A stretch of 64,000 nt of DNA from positions 140,784,747 through 140,848,746 of the forward strand of contig NC_081412.1 of NCBI RefSeq assembly GCF_030272615.1, read 5' to 3'. Within the stretch, counting starts at the first letter, position 1; each line of letters begins with the position of its first letter. The translations under genes were made by a program, and so were the position numbers. This document shows positions 24,774 to 37,302 of this stretch, one piece after another. Under the pieces are notes generated by a model. It searched no databases. It was not told the origin of the DNA and saw only the letters and a list, made by a program, of their open reading frames with translations. The DNA comes from Cryptomeria japonica. Its lineage: Eukaryota > Streptophyta > Pinopsida > Cupressales > Cupressaceae.

Positions 24774-25915
24774 ATGGCAGCAAATATTTTTCAAGAAGGA
24801 CATTCCTAAACTAGATGGAACTAACTATGGTATATGGAAGATCATAATGGAAACACATTTGAACTACATTGGAAGAGATATATGGGATGTTATAAAGACT
24901 GGCTATGTTGGTCCTACTCCAAATATCCCTCATCCACTGACATTGGATAAAGACTTGTAGAATGGTTGCAAAGTAAGAGAAGCACTTCTAAGCATATTAT
25001 CATATCAACAAATCATGGGATTATCAGATAGATCTACTTCAAAAGCTATTTGGAATAAACTGGAAACATTGAATGAAGGAGATACCACTGTCAACATTGC
25101 AAAACTAAAATGTTACTAGGTCAGGTATGAAAATTTAAAAATGGAAGAAGATGAAATAATTTTTGCATTCATGGAAAGAGTTAATGAAATTGTTTTAGGA
25201 ATACAATGTTGTGGAGGATCTTTAACTGAATATGAAATTGTTTCTAAAGTTTTAATATCTTTGCCACTGACTTACAAAATGAAAGTAACTGCTATTAATG
25301 AGTTGAGAACAATGCCTAATACATCAGTTTCAAGAGATACTTTGGTTGGAAAACTTTTAGCATTTGATCTTGAAGAGTTTGGTCTTATTGCTACAGTCAA
25401 AATCAGTATAGCCTTCAAAGCATCATCATAAACATCATCATCATCATCATCTGACAAATCTGATTGGAAAGCACTTTATACAAAAGAACTTGAAGATATC
25501 AAGAGAGAAAATGAAGAACTTGAATAACTTGAAGCACTATTCACAAGGAAGATGCCTAAAGGTCCAGTAGGAAGTAAGTATGAAGGTAAATCACCTTTCA
25601 AATGTTTTAATTGCAATAAAGTTGTTCATATGGCATCTAGGTGTCCTGGTCGACATGCAAGACTAAGAGAGGAAGCAAAAATAACATATAAACCTAACCT
25701 TGAATATCATAGATACAGATTTAAGAAAAACAAAGATAAGTCATGTTATTATGCAGATGAAGGTGTTACAGATGACTTAGATGAAGATCCAACAAATAGT
25801 GGATGGGCATTTGTTGCATTAAAAGAAGATCCACCGACACCTATTGTCAAACTGATAGAGCAGGCATTAGAACAAAAATTGAAGAAAAAGATGAGTGGGT
25901 CATTGATAATGGATG
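24774..25915 (+). pseudogene. Copia C gag, broken
   Basis: Gag forms the virus-like particle. ATG 24774 is in a different frame from the rest (PKLDGTNYGIWK onward), so a frameshift lies near 24790. The N-terminal motif LDGTNYGIW is typical of copia gag. A zinc knuckle CFNCNKVVHMASRC is intact for metal ligands at 25603-25644, with Val replacing the usual Gly before His. Stops occur at 24958 and 25117 (TAG), 25429 and 25525 (TAA). A second frame change near 25875, in an A-rich stretch, separates gag from pol. Confidence 0.88.
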
Positions 25916-28900
25916 CTTGCATCATATGATTGGTGATAAAAGCAAATTATTATCATTACAAAAAATTCATGGAGGTCTAGTAAGATTTGGAGATGACAAA
26001 GCTTGTTTAATCAAAGGAAGAGGCACTATATCTTTGAATGGTAAGCACAATACTGACAATCTTTATTATGTTGAAGGTTTAAAGCATAATCTTTTGAGTG
26101 TTGGTTAGTTAGTGGAAAAAGGATTTCAATTACAATTCAAGAATGGAAAATGCAAAATCATGAACAGAACTGGATTGGAGATTGCAACCGTTAATTAGAC
26201 TAAAGGTAATATCTTTCATTTGAATACTAGCGATAAGACATGTTTGATTGCACACATTAATGAAAGCTGGTTATGGCATAAAAGACTCTGTCATGTGAAT
26301 TTTGATTGCATTGTAAAGATCAGTTCAACTAAGAAAGTAATGGATTTACCTAAGATTGTAAAACTTCATAATCCGGTATGTAAGGAATGTCAAATGGGAA
26401 AGAAAGTTAGAACAACATTTAAGAGCATTTTTGAGAAATCCAATAATATTCTTGATTTAATCCATACTGATTTATGTGGTCCAACAAGAACAAGAAGTCT
26501 TCAGGGTGACAGATACTTTATTCTAATAATTGATGATTATTCTTGAATGTGTTGGGTTACTTTTCTCAGAAAGAAATTAGAAGCTTTTGGAAGATTCAAG
26601 ATATACAAGACAATGGTAGAGAATGAAACCAACAAGAAAATCAAATGTTTGAGATTTGATCAAGGAGGAGAATTTACATGTAGGGAATTCAATTCATTTT
26701 GTGAGGAGAATGGAATCAAAAGACAACTATCAGTACCCCAAACACCCCAGCAGAATGGAGTTGTAGAAAGGAAGAACAAAACTATACTGGATGCAGCAAG
26801 GACCATGATGATGGAAGCAAATCTACCTCATGTGTACTGGAGAGAAGCAATGAATACTGTGGTTTATAGTTTCAACAGAGTTCACATCAAAGGTCAAACC
26901 GGTAAGACCCCTTATGAACTATGGTTTGGTCATACTCCTAGTCTTAAATATTTTAGAATATTTGGAACCAAATGCTATATTAGGAGAGATGAGTTTATTG
27001 GCAAATTTGATCCTAGAAGTGATGAAGGAATATTTTTGGGTTATTCAACTAGAAGAAAGGCATATATATGTTATAATAAAATATTGTAGAAAATCATTGA
27101 GAGTACTAATGTGAAGATAGATGAACATTTTAGAGGAGATTCAAGATCTGTAGAACCGACAATAGAAATGACTATTAATGAACCAATGCATATTGCACCG
27201 GTACAGAATGAAGAACCAGTCACACTGGCATCATCAGAAAACTCAACTGTGACTAAAGAACAACAACCTATAAGTGGAAATTAGAATAAACCCAGGTATG
27301 TAAGATTGAATCATTCAGAAAATCAGAAAATTGGAAATAAAAATCAAGGTGTTATGACAAGAGGAAGATTGGCAAATGAAGAGGTATGTTTAATTTCTCA
27401 AGTTTAACCAGCATCAATTGTTGAAGCATGTGAAGATAAACATTGGATAAAAGCAATGGAAGAATAATTAGGTCAGATTGAAAAGAATAATACTTGGACA
27501 TTAGTTCCTCGACCTAAAGACAAAAATGTAATTGGAACTAAATGGATATTTAGAAATAAACTTAATGAGGATGGTGAAGTAATCAGAAACAAAGCAAGAT
27601 TAGTTTGTAAAGGTTATTCACAGAAAGAAGGAATTGATTATAATGAAACCTTTGCACTAGTAGTTAGAATTGAAGAAATTAGACTATTTCTTGTATTTGC
27701 AGCTCAGAAGAACTATAAAGTTTATGAGATGGATGTAAAATGTGCATTTTTGAATGGATATCTTGAAGAGGAAGTTTACATTAAACAACCTGATGGATTT
27801 TCATTAACAGATGACAAGGATATGGTTTGTAGGTTAAGGAAATATTTATATGGATTGAAGCAAGTTCCCAGAGCTTGGTATGCTAGATTGGATAAATATC
27901 TTTTAAGGCTTGGTTACACAAAAGGTAATGCTGAAAACAATTTTTATTACAAAATCACCAATGATGAAATTTTGGTTCTTGAAGTATTTGTGGATGATAT
28001 CATTTTTGGAGGTGAAGAAGAGTTATGTAAAAACTTTGCTAACAAGATGCAGGAAGAGTTTGAAATGTCTATGATTGGACAGATAAAAAAATTTCTAGGT
28101 TTGCAGATTTCTCAAATAGATAAAGGTATATTCATATGTCAAACAAAATACTCGAAGGAACTTTTGAAGAAATTTTGTATGGAAAACTCCAAACCGGTAA
28201 GCACTCCTATGACTACAATAGATAAATTGACATTAAAGGATGATTCAGGTCCTATAAATCCGATAAGGTACAAATCTATGATTGGAGGATTACTGTATTT
28301 GACACAAAACAAACTTGATATAATGAATGCAGTCTGTATTGTTTTTAGATTTCAAAGTAATCCTAAAGAAAATCATGAATTAGCAATTAAAAGGATTTTC
28401 CGATACCTACAAGGCACAACAAATCTTGATTTATGGTATCTTAAGAATGACAATTTTGAGTTATGTGCATATACAGATGCAAATTGGGTAGGAGATGTAG
28501 ATGATAGAAACATTACCACTGGTGGTGCATTCTTTCTTGGCAGAAGATTAATTTCATGGATCAGAAAGAAGCAAACTTGTACATCATTATCTACAACAAA
28601 ATCAAAATATGTTGCAGCAGCAACTAATTGCACTCAGGTATTATGGATCAAGAAAATGTTGAAGGATATCAAGGTAAAATGCAAAGAATCGATAATTACT
28701 CATTGTGATAATTCATCAGCAATAGATATATCAAAGAATCCGATATTTCACTCTAAAACAAAGCATGTTTTTATTAAGTACAATTTTCTAAAAGAGAATG
28801 TTGAAGCAAATGAAGTGAGATTGGTTTATGTGAATACTAAAGAGAAAATTGCAAACATTTTTACAAAGCCTTTGCCTAAGGAAAAATTTGAATATCTCAA

Positions 28901-28940
28901 AGAGAAGCTTGGGGTAATTTCCCCACTAGTAGAGACTTGA
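25876..28940 (+). pseudogene. Copia C pol: protease, integrase, RT, RNase H, broken
   Basis: The protease active site reads WVIDNGC where DSG is expected, so the catalytic triplet is altered. The integrase carries the pre-integrase zinc region (26262-26400) and the D, D, E positions in HTDLCGP, LRFDQGGEF and NGVVERKNK. The RT (27480-28200) has [21 protein letters not shown] and FVDD in place of the usual YVDD. The RNase H region has TDANWVGD and [12 protein letters not shown], but the expected TEAEY reads TKSKY. Stops are at 26106, 26196, 27087 and 27282 (TAG), 26544 (TGA), 27405 and 27465 (TAA). After 27465 the frame is open for 491 codons to TGA 28938. Confidence 0.92.
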
Positions 28941-29228
28941 ATGATGAAGATTGGCATCAAACCATCAAGGACTAACATAAAAATCTTTTTCCAGTCTTGA
29001 TGAAGGAGAGCTACCGCTCAAGGGGAGTAGTTAGTTGTATGTTATTTTTTATTCTTAACTACTTTGGCATTTGATGTCAAAGGGGGAGAGATGTATTTTT
29101 GGTTTTGATTGTATTGTTTCTATTTTTTGTACAGAACTTTGTATTGATCTATTTTGGGAGATTGTTGGTATTTGGCATTCTGTTTTTGGCACTTAGATGT
29201 TTTTCCATCTAGTGTTGCCATCAATGCC

Positions 29229-29240
29229 AAAGGGGGAGAT
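29229..29240 (+). other. Copia C polypurine tract
   Basis: AAAGGGGGAGAT directly before TGTTGGTATT of the 3' LTR. A related GGGGGAGAG tract occurs about 150 bp upstream, at 29081. Confidence 0.92.
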
Positions 29241-30391
29241 TGTTGGTATTATGAATGACTCTATCATGTGTTGCATTGGTTTTGTCATTGATGTCAACAC
29301 TTATCTTTCTAGAGGTCTACATTATTGATTTAGCACTTTGGTTATATTGGTTTATTGTTGAACCAACACATTGTTGTCCCGACATGGATATTGGCTTATG
29401 CACAGTCACTGGTATATACTTCACTGACATGATATATGTTTCACTGGTAACTCAGGAAGTGATGATGACTTGTTATCATCTGGAGATCATTTGGTTATGT
29501 TGAAGACATGGATTGGATGTTTGGATTTGATGTTTTGCTTATTGGTCTAATCAAATTCACATATTTGCTTTTATTGGTAGATAAGTCTAGGTTATGGACC
29601 AGTACAAGATATCATGTTCTAGATCAACACGACATGTTTTGGAAATGGTTTATTGATTGCATAATGTGTAAATGTATTGAGCTGACATATTTTATCACAT
29701 CAAGACTTATTTGTAATTGATTTAAATATAATATCTTTAGTGAGACGACCCTATGGTGAGGTCTTAGGTTTTGTATAAATAATTGTAAGATCTTATTGAA
29801 GATCATATTATGAGTGTGTGTGAATATTGAAGATCATTGTAGAGATAAATTAAGCAGTTCCTTGTGCAAATCATGTAGATATTATCTGAAGATTAAAGGA
29901 AAGGTTATGAAGGTGTTTGGCACTCATGGTCAGAGCTTAAACTGGTACTAAATCCAGCATTGCAGATGCTATATTGAAGTAGTACACTGTCATTGGATTT
30001 AACCATCCAATTGTAGTCAGTGTGACTCCTATTTTGTGATCGAGCAGTGAGCTCTAGGTGGTTGGCCTTTCTGCATGTGCAGACCCCATTATTGTATTCA
30101 CTTACTATCTGTAGTAGTATCATTTGATTGTGGGTAAGGTTTCCCACTGTGGTTTTTCCCTGTACAGGGTTTCCACGTCAAAATCTCTATGTCATGTATT
30201 GTGGATGTTGTTTCTCTTTTTGTTTCATGCATTAAGTTATACCAGTATTGCTATAATTGTTAATCTATTTTACCGACATTAAGTTTGTTTTACCGACACG
30301 AATTGTCAAGTTGGATTAATTGGTTTTGGGTTGGAATTTATTGAAAACTAATTCACCCCCCCCTCTTAGTTGTCCTTCCCAGTTCCTAACA
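29241..30391 (+). repeat. Copia C 3' LTR
   Basis: TGTTGGTATT...CCTAACA, 1151 bp, matched to the 5' LTR along its length. The duplicated CCCCT follows. Confidence 0.93.
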
Positions 30392-30396
30392 CCCCT

Positions 30397-30780
30397 CCCT
30401 CTCAGTTTACTCCTTGTATCGGATCTGTGTAGCATAATATTCACCTAAAACTACATACGAAAGGCATCCATGACTTAATCAAATGATTTGATGGAATAAT
30501 CAGGTAATTATTTGTACCATTCTAACAGCATCTTCTGAAGGGGCCAAGAGAATAACTTTAACAACACAAAATCAAGATAATGATAATCACTACAAACTAT
30601 CATGAAAAATTTCAATATTCATCCTCTTAAGAGGTGATCATATTTAAGATAATTATATCAAGAGGAATACGATAATAATAGGAATGAAGAGATGAATGAT
30701 TAGTAGTACATTCCAGATTGGTAAGATATTGTTGTAACTATCTTCTATTCTATATAATAGTGTTTAACACTATATTTTTA
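30397..30780. other. Unassigned AT-rich sequence
   Basis: The first 15 or so bases continue the interrupted LTR B. Beyond that I see no ORF or repeat. Confidence 0.5.
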
Positions 30781-31040
30781 GGTGGAGGAGGAGCAACAAA
30801 GCCACGAGGGTTGGTGCTCCCTTCATTGTCATCACCAATACCACCACCAACACTATAGGCACCAAAATTCATAGATGTAGTAGCCATCATAGTGTACCCC
30901 AAAGGTGTCTATGAAACATTAATGTTAGGTATATTGGAGAATGGATCCCTAGTAGGTCTAGTATTTACCATGTGAACTAATAATATAGGAATTTCAACAT
31001 TAATATGTGGGCCAATGAGGCTAGATTAGTTTTCTTGAGT
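30781..31040 (-). pseudogene. Minus-strand coding-like fragment, unidentified
   Basis: One minus-strand frame from about 31030 to 30781 is open except for one stop near 30916. It reads as protein, including GPHINVEIP, MATTSMNFGAYS and GFVAPPPP. No family recognised. It abuts a plus-strand copia fragment, so its 5' end is probably lost. Confidence 0.35.
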
Positions 31041-31735
31041 GGGGGTTTCAGAAAGATGTACATTATACATGATTGAAGGATTATTATATTTGACTGCTTC
31101 AAGATTGGATATTATGCATGTTGTCTATTTGCTTGCTAGATATTAAGATAATCCAAAGAAATCTTATGATCAAGTAGTAAAAAGGATATGTAGATATTTG
31201 AGGGACTCTAGAGTTTGGTTTGAGGTACAAGAAGAATATGATTTCACTTTGAAAGCATAAACATATGCTAATTGGGCTAGATGTGTTGATGATAGAAGTA
31301 CATGTGGACATTTTTATTAGTAGATAGGTTGGTCTCTTGATTATAAAAAAAGTAGGATTTAGTGTCATTATCTACTATAGAGGCAGAATATATTATAAGT
31401 GTATCTTGCTGCACTCAAGTCATGTGGATGAAGTAAACTCTCAGAGATATCAAGGTGATATATGATGATGAAATTCCTATTATGTTTGATAGTACAAGTG
31501 TAATTAAAATTTCAAAGAATCCAATAATACATTTAAGGAATAAACACATTCCTATCTGATATCATTTCTTTAGAGAGAAGGTTGAAAGAAGGGAGTTAGA
31601 TTGGAATATATGTTACAAAGGATTAGATTGTAGACATCTTTATCACAACACTAGTGAAAGATACCTTTGAGTATTTTTTATAGAACTTAGCGGTTATTTC
31701 CCTTCCTTCTTCAAGCTAGATACAAAGAAGTGGTG
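31041..31735 (+). pseudogene. Copia E: C-terminal RT/RNase H fragment
   Basis: Recognisable copia C-terminus: a GLLYLTASRLDIMH-like segment (compare [15 protein letters not shown] in element C), RICRYLRDS, TYANWARCVDDRSTCG, then weak remnants of the RNase H DN.SAI, the KH region and the VDIF.T.L tail. Frameshifts and many stops break it. Gag, protease, integrase and most of the RT are missing upstream. Confidence 0.8.
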
Positions 31736-32015
31736 CATCTTTCTAGGGGGAGTTTCAAAGTTCATCTTTTGTCTCTTGGAAGGATGCGTTGGTTGTTCTT
31801 AGGGGGAGTATTGAAGAATATGATTTGGAAAGATAGATATCCCAATCGGAAGGAGTGTTGTAGTTGGGGAAATAGTTATTGTTTGTAATATTGTGCCCTT
31901 TGTCATTGATGTCAAAGGAGGAGAGAGACACAGTAAAAAGGAGAGAGATATAGTTGGAAAGAATTCATTGTTGGTTTGTGGTACAAGTGTCACCATTAAT
32001 ACCAAAGGGGGAGAT
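31736..32015 (+). other. Copia E 3' UTR and polypurine tract
   Basis: Three AGGGGGAG-type purine tracts (31746, 31800 and the true PPT AAAGGGGGAGAT at 32004-32015) plus the usual GTCATTGATGTCAAAGG phrase. The last tract is directly before the LTR. Confidence 0.8.
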
Positions 32016-33615
32016 TGTTGGTTACTTGAGTTATGTTACTCATGTTGTCATTGATGTCACAAGGTGTGTAAGTTGTTGTTTAGTTGTGCGGATGTTGTAG
32101 ATGGTTCAAAAATGAATGTTCAGATGATATTATGTTGTCTGGTAGTGATATTGAGTAAGTATGAGATGTTTTTGCAAGGATACAGTAATGGAAGTTATAA
32201 TATGTAGGAAAGAGTATTTAAATGTTATTATGAAAGAATTATCTACATTCATTTGATTCTTGATAATGATGGCTTATGGTTTTGGATATTATTTCTACAT
32301 TCTTTGGATGTTGCATTATTATTTTTTTAGGTCCATAGTGCTCAAATAATGTAGTTGGTTGTGGCAGTTTGCTAATAGTGAGGTTGTTTGTTAGGATTGA
32401 TCTAGAGAATGCTTTGTACTACTCCACTACTTTGATTCAAGTGTTGTGTCTTGGTGGACATGTTCATATGGTTTTTGTATTATTCTAGTTCAAATCTCTA
32501 GTGTCGGTTTCTTTGGAAAGTGGTTATGTTTCTATGTGTTTGGTATTGTTAGTTGTATCGATCTCTAGCTAGCTATGTTGATTTATCATATTTGGATCAT
32601 ACTCTTTTGGTCCAAACATGCTTTAAAGGTTTAGTTAGAATGTTGATATTGGTCTCACTAAGGTGTGTGTAGATCCACAGTGTGTAATTTTCATGGGGTG
32701 ATGTTTTTGGGCCGACTCGTTAATGTGCTTCATTATTTTTCAACACATTATGTTTGATGATGAATTTGGAGGAAGTGTAAGCATGTTTGGTTCATTGGAA
32801 ATGGCTTAGGAAGATGTGTTGTGGTATATTTGGGTCCCCTCTATCTCTTAGAGTGGATTTCATTGTGTATCTTTTGTTTGAGTGGCTAACTTTATGTAAT
32901 TCATGTATATTATATTTGTGACCAACCTAATTGAGGGTTTCTATGTATAACCTTGTATAAATGGAAGTGAAAATGTGTGAATTGAGAAGTGGATTGTTGT
33001 GAATTATATTTGAATGATATGCAATTACAATTGAACAAGCATAATCATGAGTTTTAGTTTGTGATGAGCTTTGATGATCATATCTTCAGTATGACATTGT
33101 TTTGAGATAGTGAGTGAAGAATGATATTTTTTGGCATGATATTTTTTTCTTGACATAATGATTCAAGGATAATGTCATGATTAATAAATCTTGTTCATTT
33201 AAATTTAAATTTCCCTGTACCTCTCGGAAGATAATGAGTCCTTTGACAACTTGTGTAGTCCTCTATATCCTGACCTGATATTGTGCATAACACTCATGAA
33301 AGACCCTTGTATCTTGTCCTAAGATTGTGTGCCTTAATTTTTCAAGTCCAACCATGTGCAGTGAGCTCCTTGGCCTTGAGCCTAAAACATTATAATAAAG
33401 TATTCATATTGTGTGTGTGGTTCTCACTGTGGTTTTTCCCTTCTTACATTTTCCAGATAAATATGGTGTTCTTATGTGTGTTGTGCTTTGTGGTTTCATG
33501 TTCCATAATTATAGATATAAGTTAATTTTAATTTTAAGGTTAGAGGATATTAAGTAAGTTGTATTAAGGGCTAGACTAATTCGCCCCCCTCCTCTCATTT
33601 GTGTGGTATTCAACA
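32016..33615 (+). repeat. Copia E 3' LTR
   Basis: Starts TGTTGGTTACTTG after the PPT and ends TATTCAACA, about 1600 bp. Contains the copia U5-like block GTGGTTTTTCCC near 33430 and ACTAATTCGCCCCCCTCCTCTC near the end. Longer than the other copia LTRs here. Confidence 0.8.
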
Positions 33616-36280
33616 TCCTTTTACTAACATTCATAAATTGCTTCAATAGTATGCATCTCATCAAGAAAATAATTTTCACTGGCTCATATTCAATTCACCT
33701 TCTTGATATACTAGAGAAATATCCTTTGAAACTATAAAGCTAAATTCCAACTTCCATTGATCAAGTTTTTTGGCTTTACCTTATTCATCTTTAATACTTG
33801 GCAATACCTTTCATTCCATTTGATCAATAATCAATTTTTGATCAAGCTTCTTATTAATGTTTAACATGTATGAAACCATCTTTTGAGTCAATAAATTTTT
33901 TTTAATCAATACTATCAGTAGTTCAGGTGGCTTATGATCATCAAACTTGGCCATTTTTATCATATCCCTCAAAGCTTGATTCCTAGGGAGCCACCTTTGT
34001 CTTATTGGCTTTAGATTTGTGTACCTTGTTCATACTTGATCCTTTCACCTACAAGATCACAATAACCTTTATATGCTTCATCAGCTCTTGAATTGATTTT
34101 AGTGAACCTATAGACAACTAAACCAGTGACAAACTTTCTTGTGGTCTACATATTGGATTCTTTGTCCTTCTCAAGTTCATCTTTCAAACCCTTTATTTCA
34201 TTAAATAATTCATCTCTATTGGATGTGAACTCTAGAGTTGAAGTAGAAGGTTTTGATAAAACAAGAACTAGAGTTCTCTTCAAAATTTTAATTTGTGTTT
34301 CCAATTATTTATTCTTTAATACTTCTTGCATATAATTCTCCTTCAAGGCTTCATGATTTGCATATAGTTTATTGATAGTAACCTTACTAAACATTGTAAT
34401 GTTTATAGCTAAATCTATACCTTCTAGAGTATGAGTATCTAATACTCTTTTGACGAAGGCACTTCCTTTAAAATCTTCAACATTTTGTACTAGATTTAGT
34501 TTATGAGTATTTGGGGCTAAGGACCACATTCCAAAAATTTCATATTCATAGCTAGATATTGACCTAGAGAAATAATTTTCAATCTCCTCCTCCAATGCAA
34601 ACACTTCATTTTTCTTCTTTATAGTTTCTGCTGAAATTTAAAGCAATGTAGATATCTCAATGTGATAGCAAGAGAATTCCATTTTCTTTCACCTTCCTTC
34701 TACCCTCATCTAGTGTAATATTATCAACTCTAAAATCAAATTTAGTCAAGATATCTTGTACAATATTCTCCCAACTTTTGAGGGTAAATTTTTATTTCTC
34801 TCCTCTACTACCCTCTTCTGATGCTCATCTCTCTTTCTTGATAGAGAAAAATATCTAATTTTTTTATTGCACAAAATTGTTGGGCTATCCCACATTAATG
34901 GTTCCCACTTTTTCAAACGAAGGAAATTGGCGAAAGTGGAGAATTTTGTTTAGGGGGGGTTCGAGCAAAGTGGGGATGTTCGAACAGAATACCCTTTGGG
35001 GTTCAAGCGAATCCCCCACTTCTCTCGAAGCCCCTCTTTCAAGAAAAGAACCTTTAATGCTTGTTTATGTCATTTTTAAATAATAGCATTGGGGTTCATT
35101 CAAAACCGCCTAAAAATGGGGGGTTTGCTCGAACCCCCCTTCGTGCGAACCCCTGTTTTAACACTTCTCTGAAGATTTCTACATTTTTTTGCAGATTTTT
35201 GGCCTTAAAACCTTTGGTTGAAGGCTCAAATGGAATGATCTTGACAACCCAAAATTTAGTATTATATTCCTCGAAGAAATCTTTCCAATGACTATAATTT
35301 TATTACATATTGAGTTTATTATGAACTTGATTTTTTAATTTTACCAAACATAGGTTTTTTACCGAACATGAACTTCTTTGTTCAACACATTGGGAAAAAT
35401 AGGAAATGAATTCTAAATTTTTTTGAAAAATATCTAATCCCCAGGTATTGATGTCTTCTTTCTAACAAAAAAAATAAAATTGAATTTCGATATATATAGA
35501 ACAAGTTATGTTTTCAAACTTAAACCTATATTTGAATTATGACTAGTTGGACTTCAAAACTTAATAAAATGAAAAATATTGAACATATCACTATCAAACC
35601 AATTGCAAGCACTAGATATTGATGTTAAAAACCAAAATTCGAAATAATTGAGTTTTTATTATTTATAGAAAAAAAGTTATGCATTTCGGGAGGCACATCA
35701 CTCTTAAAAAATGTAGATTGTTGAAAAAAAACTACTTTTTGAGGGAGATGGAAAAATTTAAAAAAACCCTTCAAAAAATTTTGAAAAATATATATATAGA
35801 ATCTATAGACAAAATTTTACAAATCACTAATTTACATCATCTTCAAATTCTTAATATTTAAAAAGTTATAGTTGTCAGAAGTTGAAGATTATTTTAAAAT
35901 TGTTCATCTCAATGTCAAAAGTGGAAAAAAAGTGGGAACCATTATTGTGAGTTCAGCCTGTCATCACCATAAAATGTATTACATGTCAATGTCTTTAAGT
36001 CATTAGTGTGATCTTCTACAATATTTAAATTCTCCAATTTTCAACTATATGGCATTATAGGAACAATCATTATTGATTTAGAATAAGGCAAAGAATAAGG
36101 ATGTGAAAGACGATAGGGAACAAGAGGATAAAGTGGGTTTTCTTGTAGATATGGTTGAATACCTTGAACCTCTTCTTCTAAATCAATTATTTGAACTCCT
36201 TTTTTTTTTCTTCTTTTTCAATGCCCACTTCACCTTCTCTGGTGGTGGCTCCTCTGTTGCAAATGTGATGTTGATGATTG
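33616..36280 (-). pseudogene. Decayed minus-strand ORF of unknown function, split by a TIR element
   Basis: On the minus strand, coding-like sequence begins at the copia F LTR (36280) and runs to copia LTR E (33615), interrupted at 35959-34881. The upstream part (36230-35970) contains QGIQPYLQENP and LYPLVPYRLSHPYS. After the interruption comes a stretch at 34604-34305 with LEGIDLAIN and a helical segment, then TLEFTSNRDELFNEIKGLKD (near 34190) with coiled-coil character. Frameshifts and stops are frequent. No gag, pol or transposase motif. Both ends are cut by LTRs, so true length is unknown. Confidence 0.45.
34881..35959. mobile_element. Candidate 1.1 kb non-autonomous TIR DNA transposon
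   Basis: Left end CACATTAATGGTTCCCACTT (34891-34910) is matched by the reverse complement of the right end, where CACAATAATGGTTCCCACTT reads from 35949 down. Outside the core the ends are less similar (GGGCTATCC against GGCTGAACT). The left 300 bp are GC-rich with many TTCGA(A/G)C and GAACCCC motifs, the rest AT-rich. No transposase. Superfamily not assignable; I could not find a clear target duplication. Coding-like minus-strand sequence continues on both sides. Confidence 0.6.
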
Positions 36281-37239
36281 TGTTGGTTCTCATTGATGTC
36301 AACATAATTGTTGTTATTGATGTCAACACATGGTTTTGGTTTTGGTGATCCAGAAGATGTGTTCCCAGAATCTTTGGTTCTCTAGAAGATGTGTTCTAGT
36401 TTTACTCAGCGTGGATTAGTTGAGTTGATGGTGATCCAGATTTCTATGTTTTTCAGATATGGTGTTGATCGATTGTATTTATGTGTATCTTGGTTCCATT
36501 CTTATTTTTGTTGCTTTGGGTAGTACTATTTTGGGTCTGAATTAAGTCCAAAATTCGAGGATGAGTAACCACATTTGTGTAGCATGTGAGTCATGATTTG
36601 GGTCCAATGTGTTGATCTGACCGATGATGTGTTTTGTGGTATGGTCTTCTTCTCATTCCTTCCCACCACCAAAATGTTTAGTGTTGACCTATTTTAGATC
36701 TTTGTCTTGGCCAATTTAGAAGATTATGCTTCTCAAAGATAGTATATATATGAGCATGATCTGAATAAGGTAGTATGGCATTTTTGTGGAAGCTATGGAA
36801 GACTGAAAAATAATATGATTGATGTTGATGTGTGAAGTGTGTGATTAGTATTGAGGCATTAGAAGTAGTTTGGTATTGCAGATTGTGTTATAGTGATGAA
36901 TTCTTTTTTTTTCTTTCTTTCTTTATTCAGTAGTGAGCCTTTTTCTAAGTAGTGAGACCTCCTATAATAATAATTCTTGCAATGAGCCACCCTTTGTAAA
37001 AATCACCTTAACTGATGTTATATATTGAGAACTAACATTCTATGTGGTTTTTCCCTTCTTGGGTTTTCCAAGTCATATATGGTGTTCATTGTGTGATGTG
37101 TTGTGTCTATGTGTTTTCATGTTATATTTTATTTAATTAATTTTGTTGGTTATTCTGAATGTGTCAAAGAATAAAAAAAATTGTTTAAGTTGTCAACTAA
37201 TTCAACCCCCCCCCCTCTTAGTTTCCTGAATATTTAACA
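36281..37239 (+). repeat. Copia F 5' LTR
   Basis: TGTTGGTTCTC...TATTTAACA, 959 bp. Carries the copia U5-like GTGGTTTTTCCCTTC block near 37040 and CTAATTCAACCCCCCC...TCTTAG near the end. The PBS follows directly. Confidence 0.85.
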
Positions 37240-37240
37240 A

Positions 37241-37253
37241 TTAGTATTAGAGC
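37241..37253 (+). other. Copia F primer-binding site
   Basis: TTAGTATTAGAGC, matching TTGGTATCAGAGC except for one G-to-A and one C-to-T change. One base after the LTR end. Confidence 0.82.
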
Positions 37254-37302
37254 TTTGGTTCCTCAGAGAAGAGCTTAACCGCTTTAGGTAGATCTTGATT
37301 TG

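Larger units (their letters stand above)
23565..30391 (+). mobile_element. Complete but decayed Ty1/copia retrotransposon (element C)
   Basis: LTRs 23565-24716 and 29241-30391, PBS, gag, pol in copia order (protease, integrase, RT, RNase H), and PPT. The 5-bp duplication CCCCT flanks it (23560-23564 and 30392-30396). About 15 mismatches in the first 190 bp of the two LTRs, plus many stops in pol, indicate an old insertion. Confidence 0.93.

Noticed and set aside
25876-25920. Programmed gag-pol frameshift in copia C
   Set aside because: Copia elements usually use one frame, no slippery site with a structure is evident, and other frameshifts in this copy are clearly decay.
34930-35160. tRNA-like GGTTCGA / GAACCCC motifs
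   Set aside because: They are repeated many times and no cloverleaf or A box can be built. They are subterminal repeats of the TIR element.
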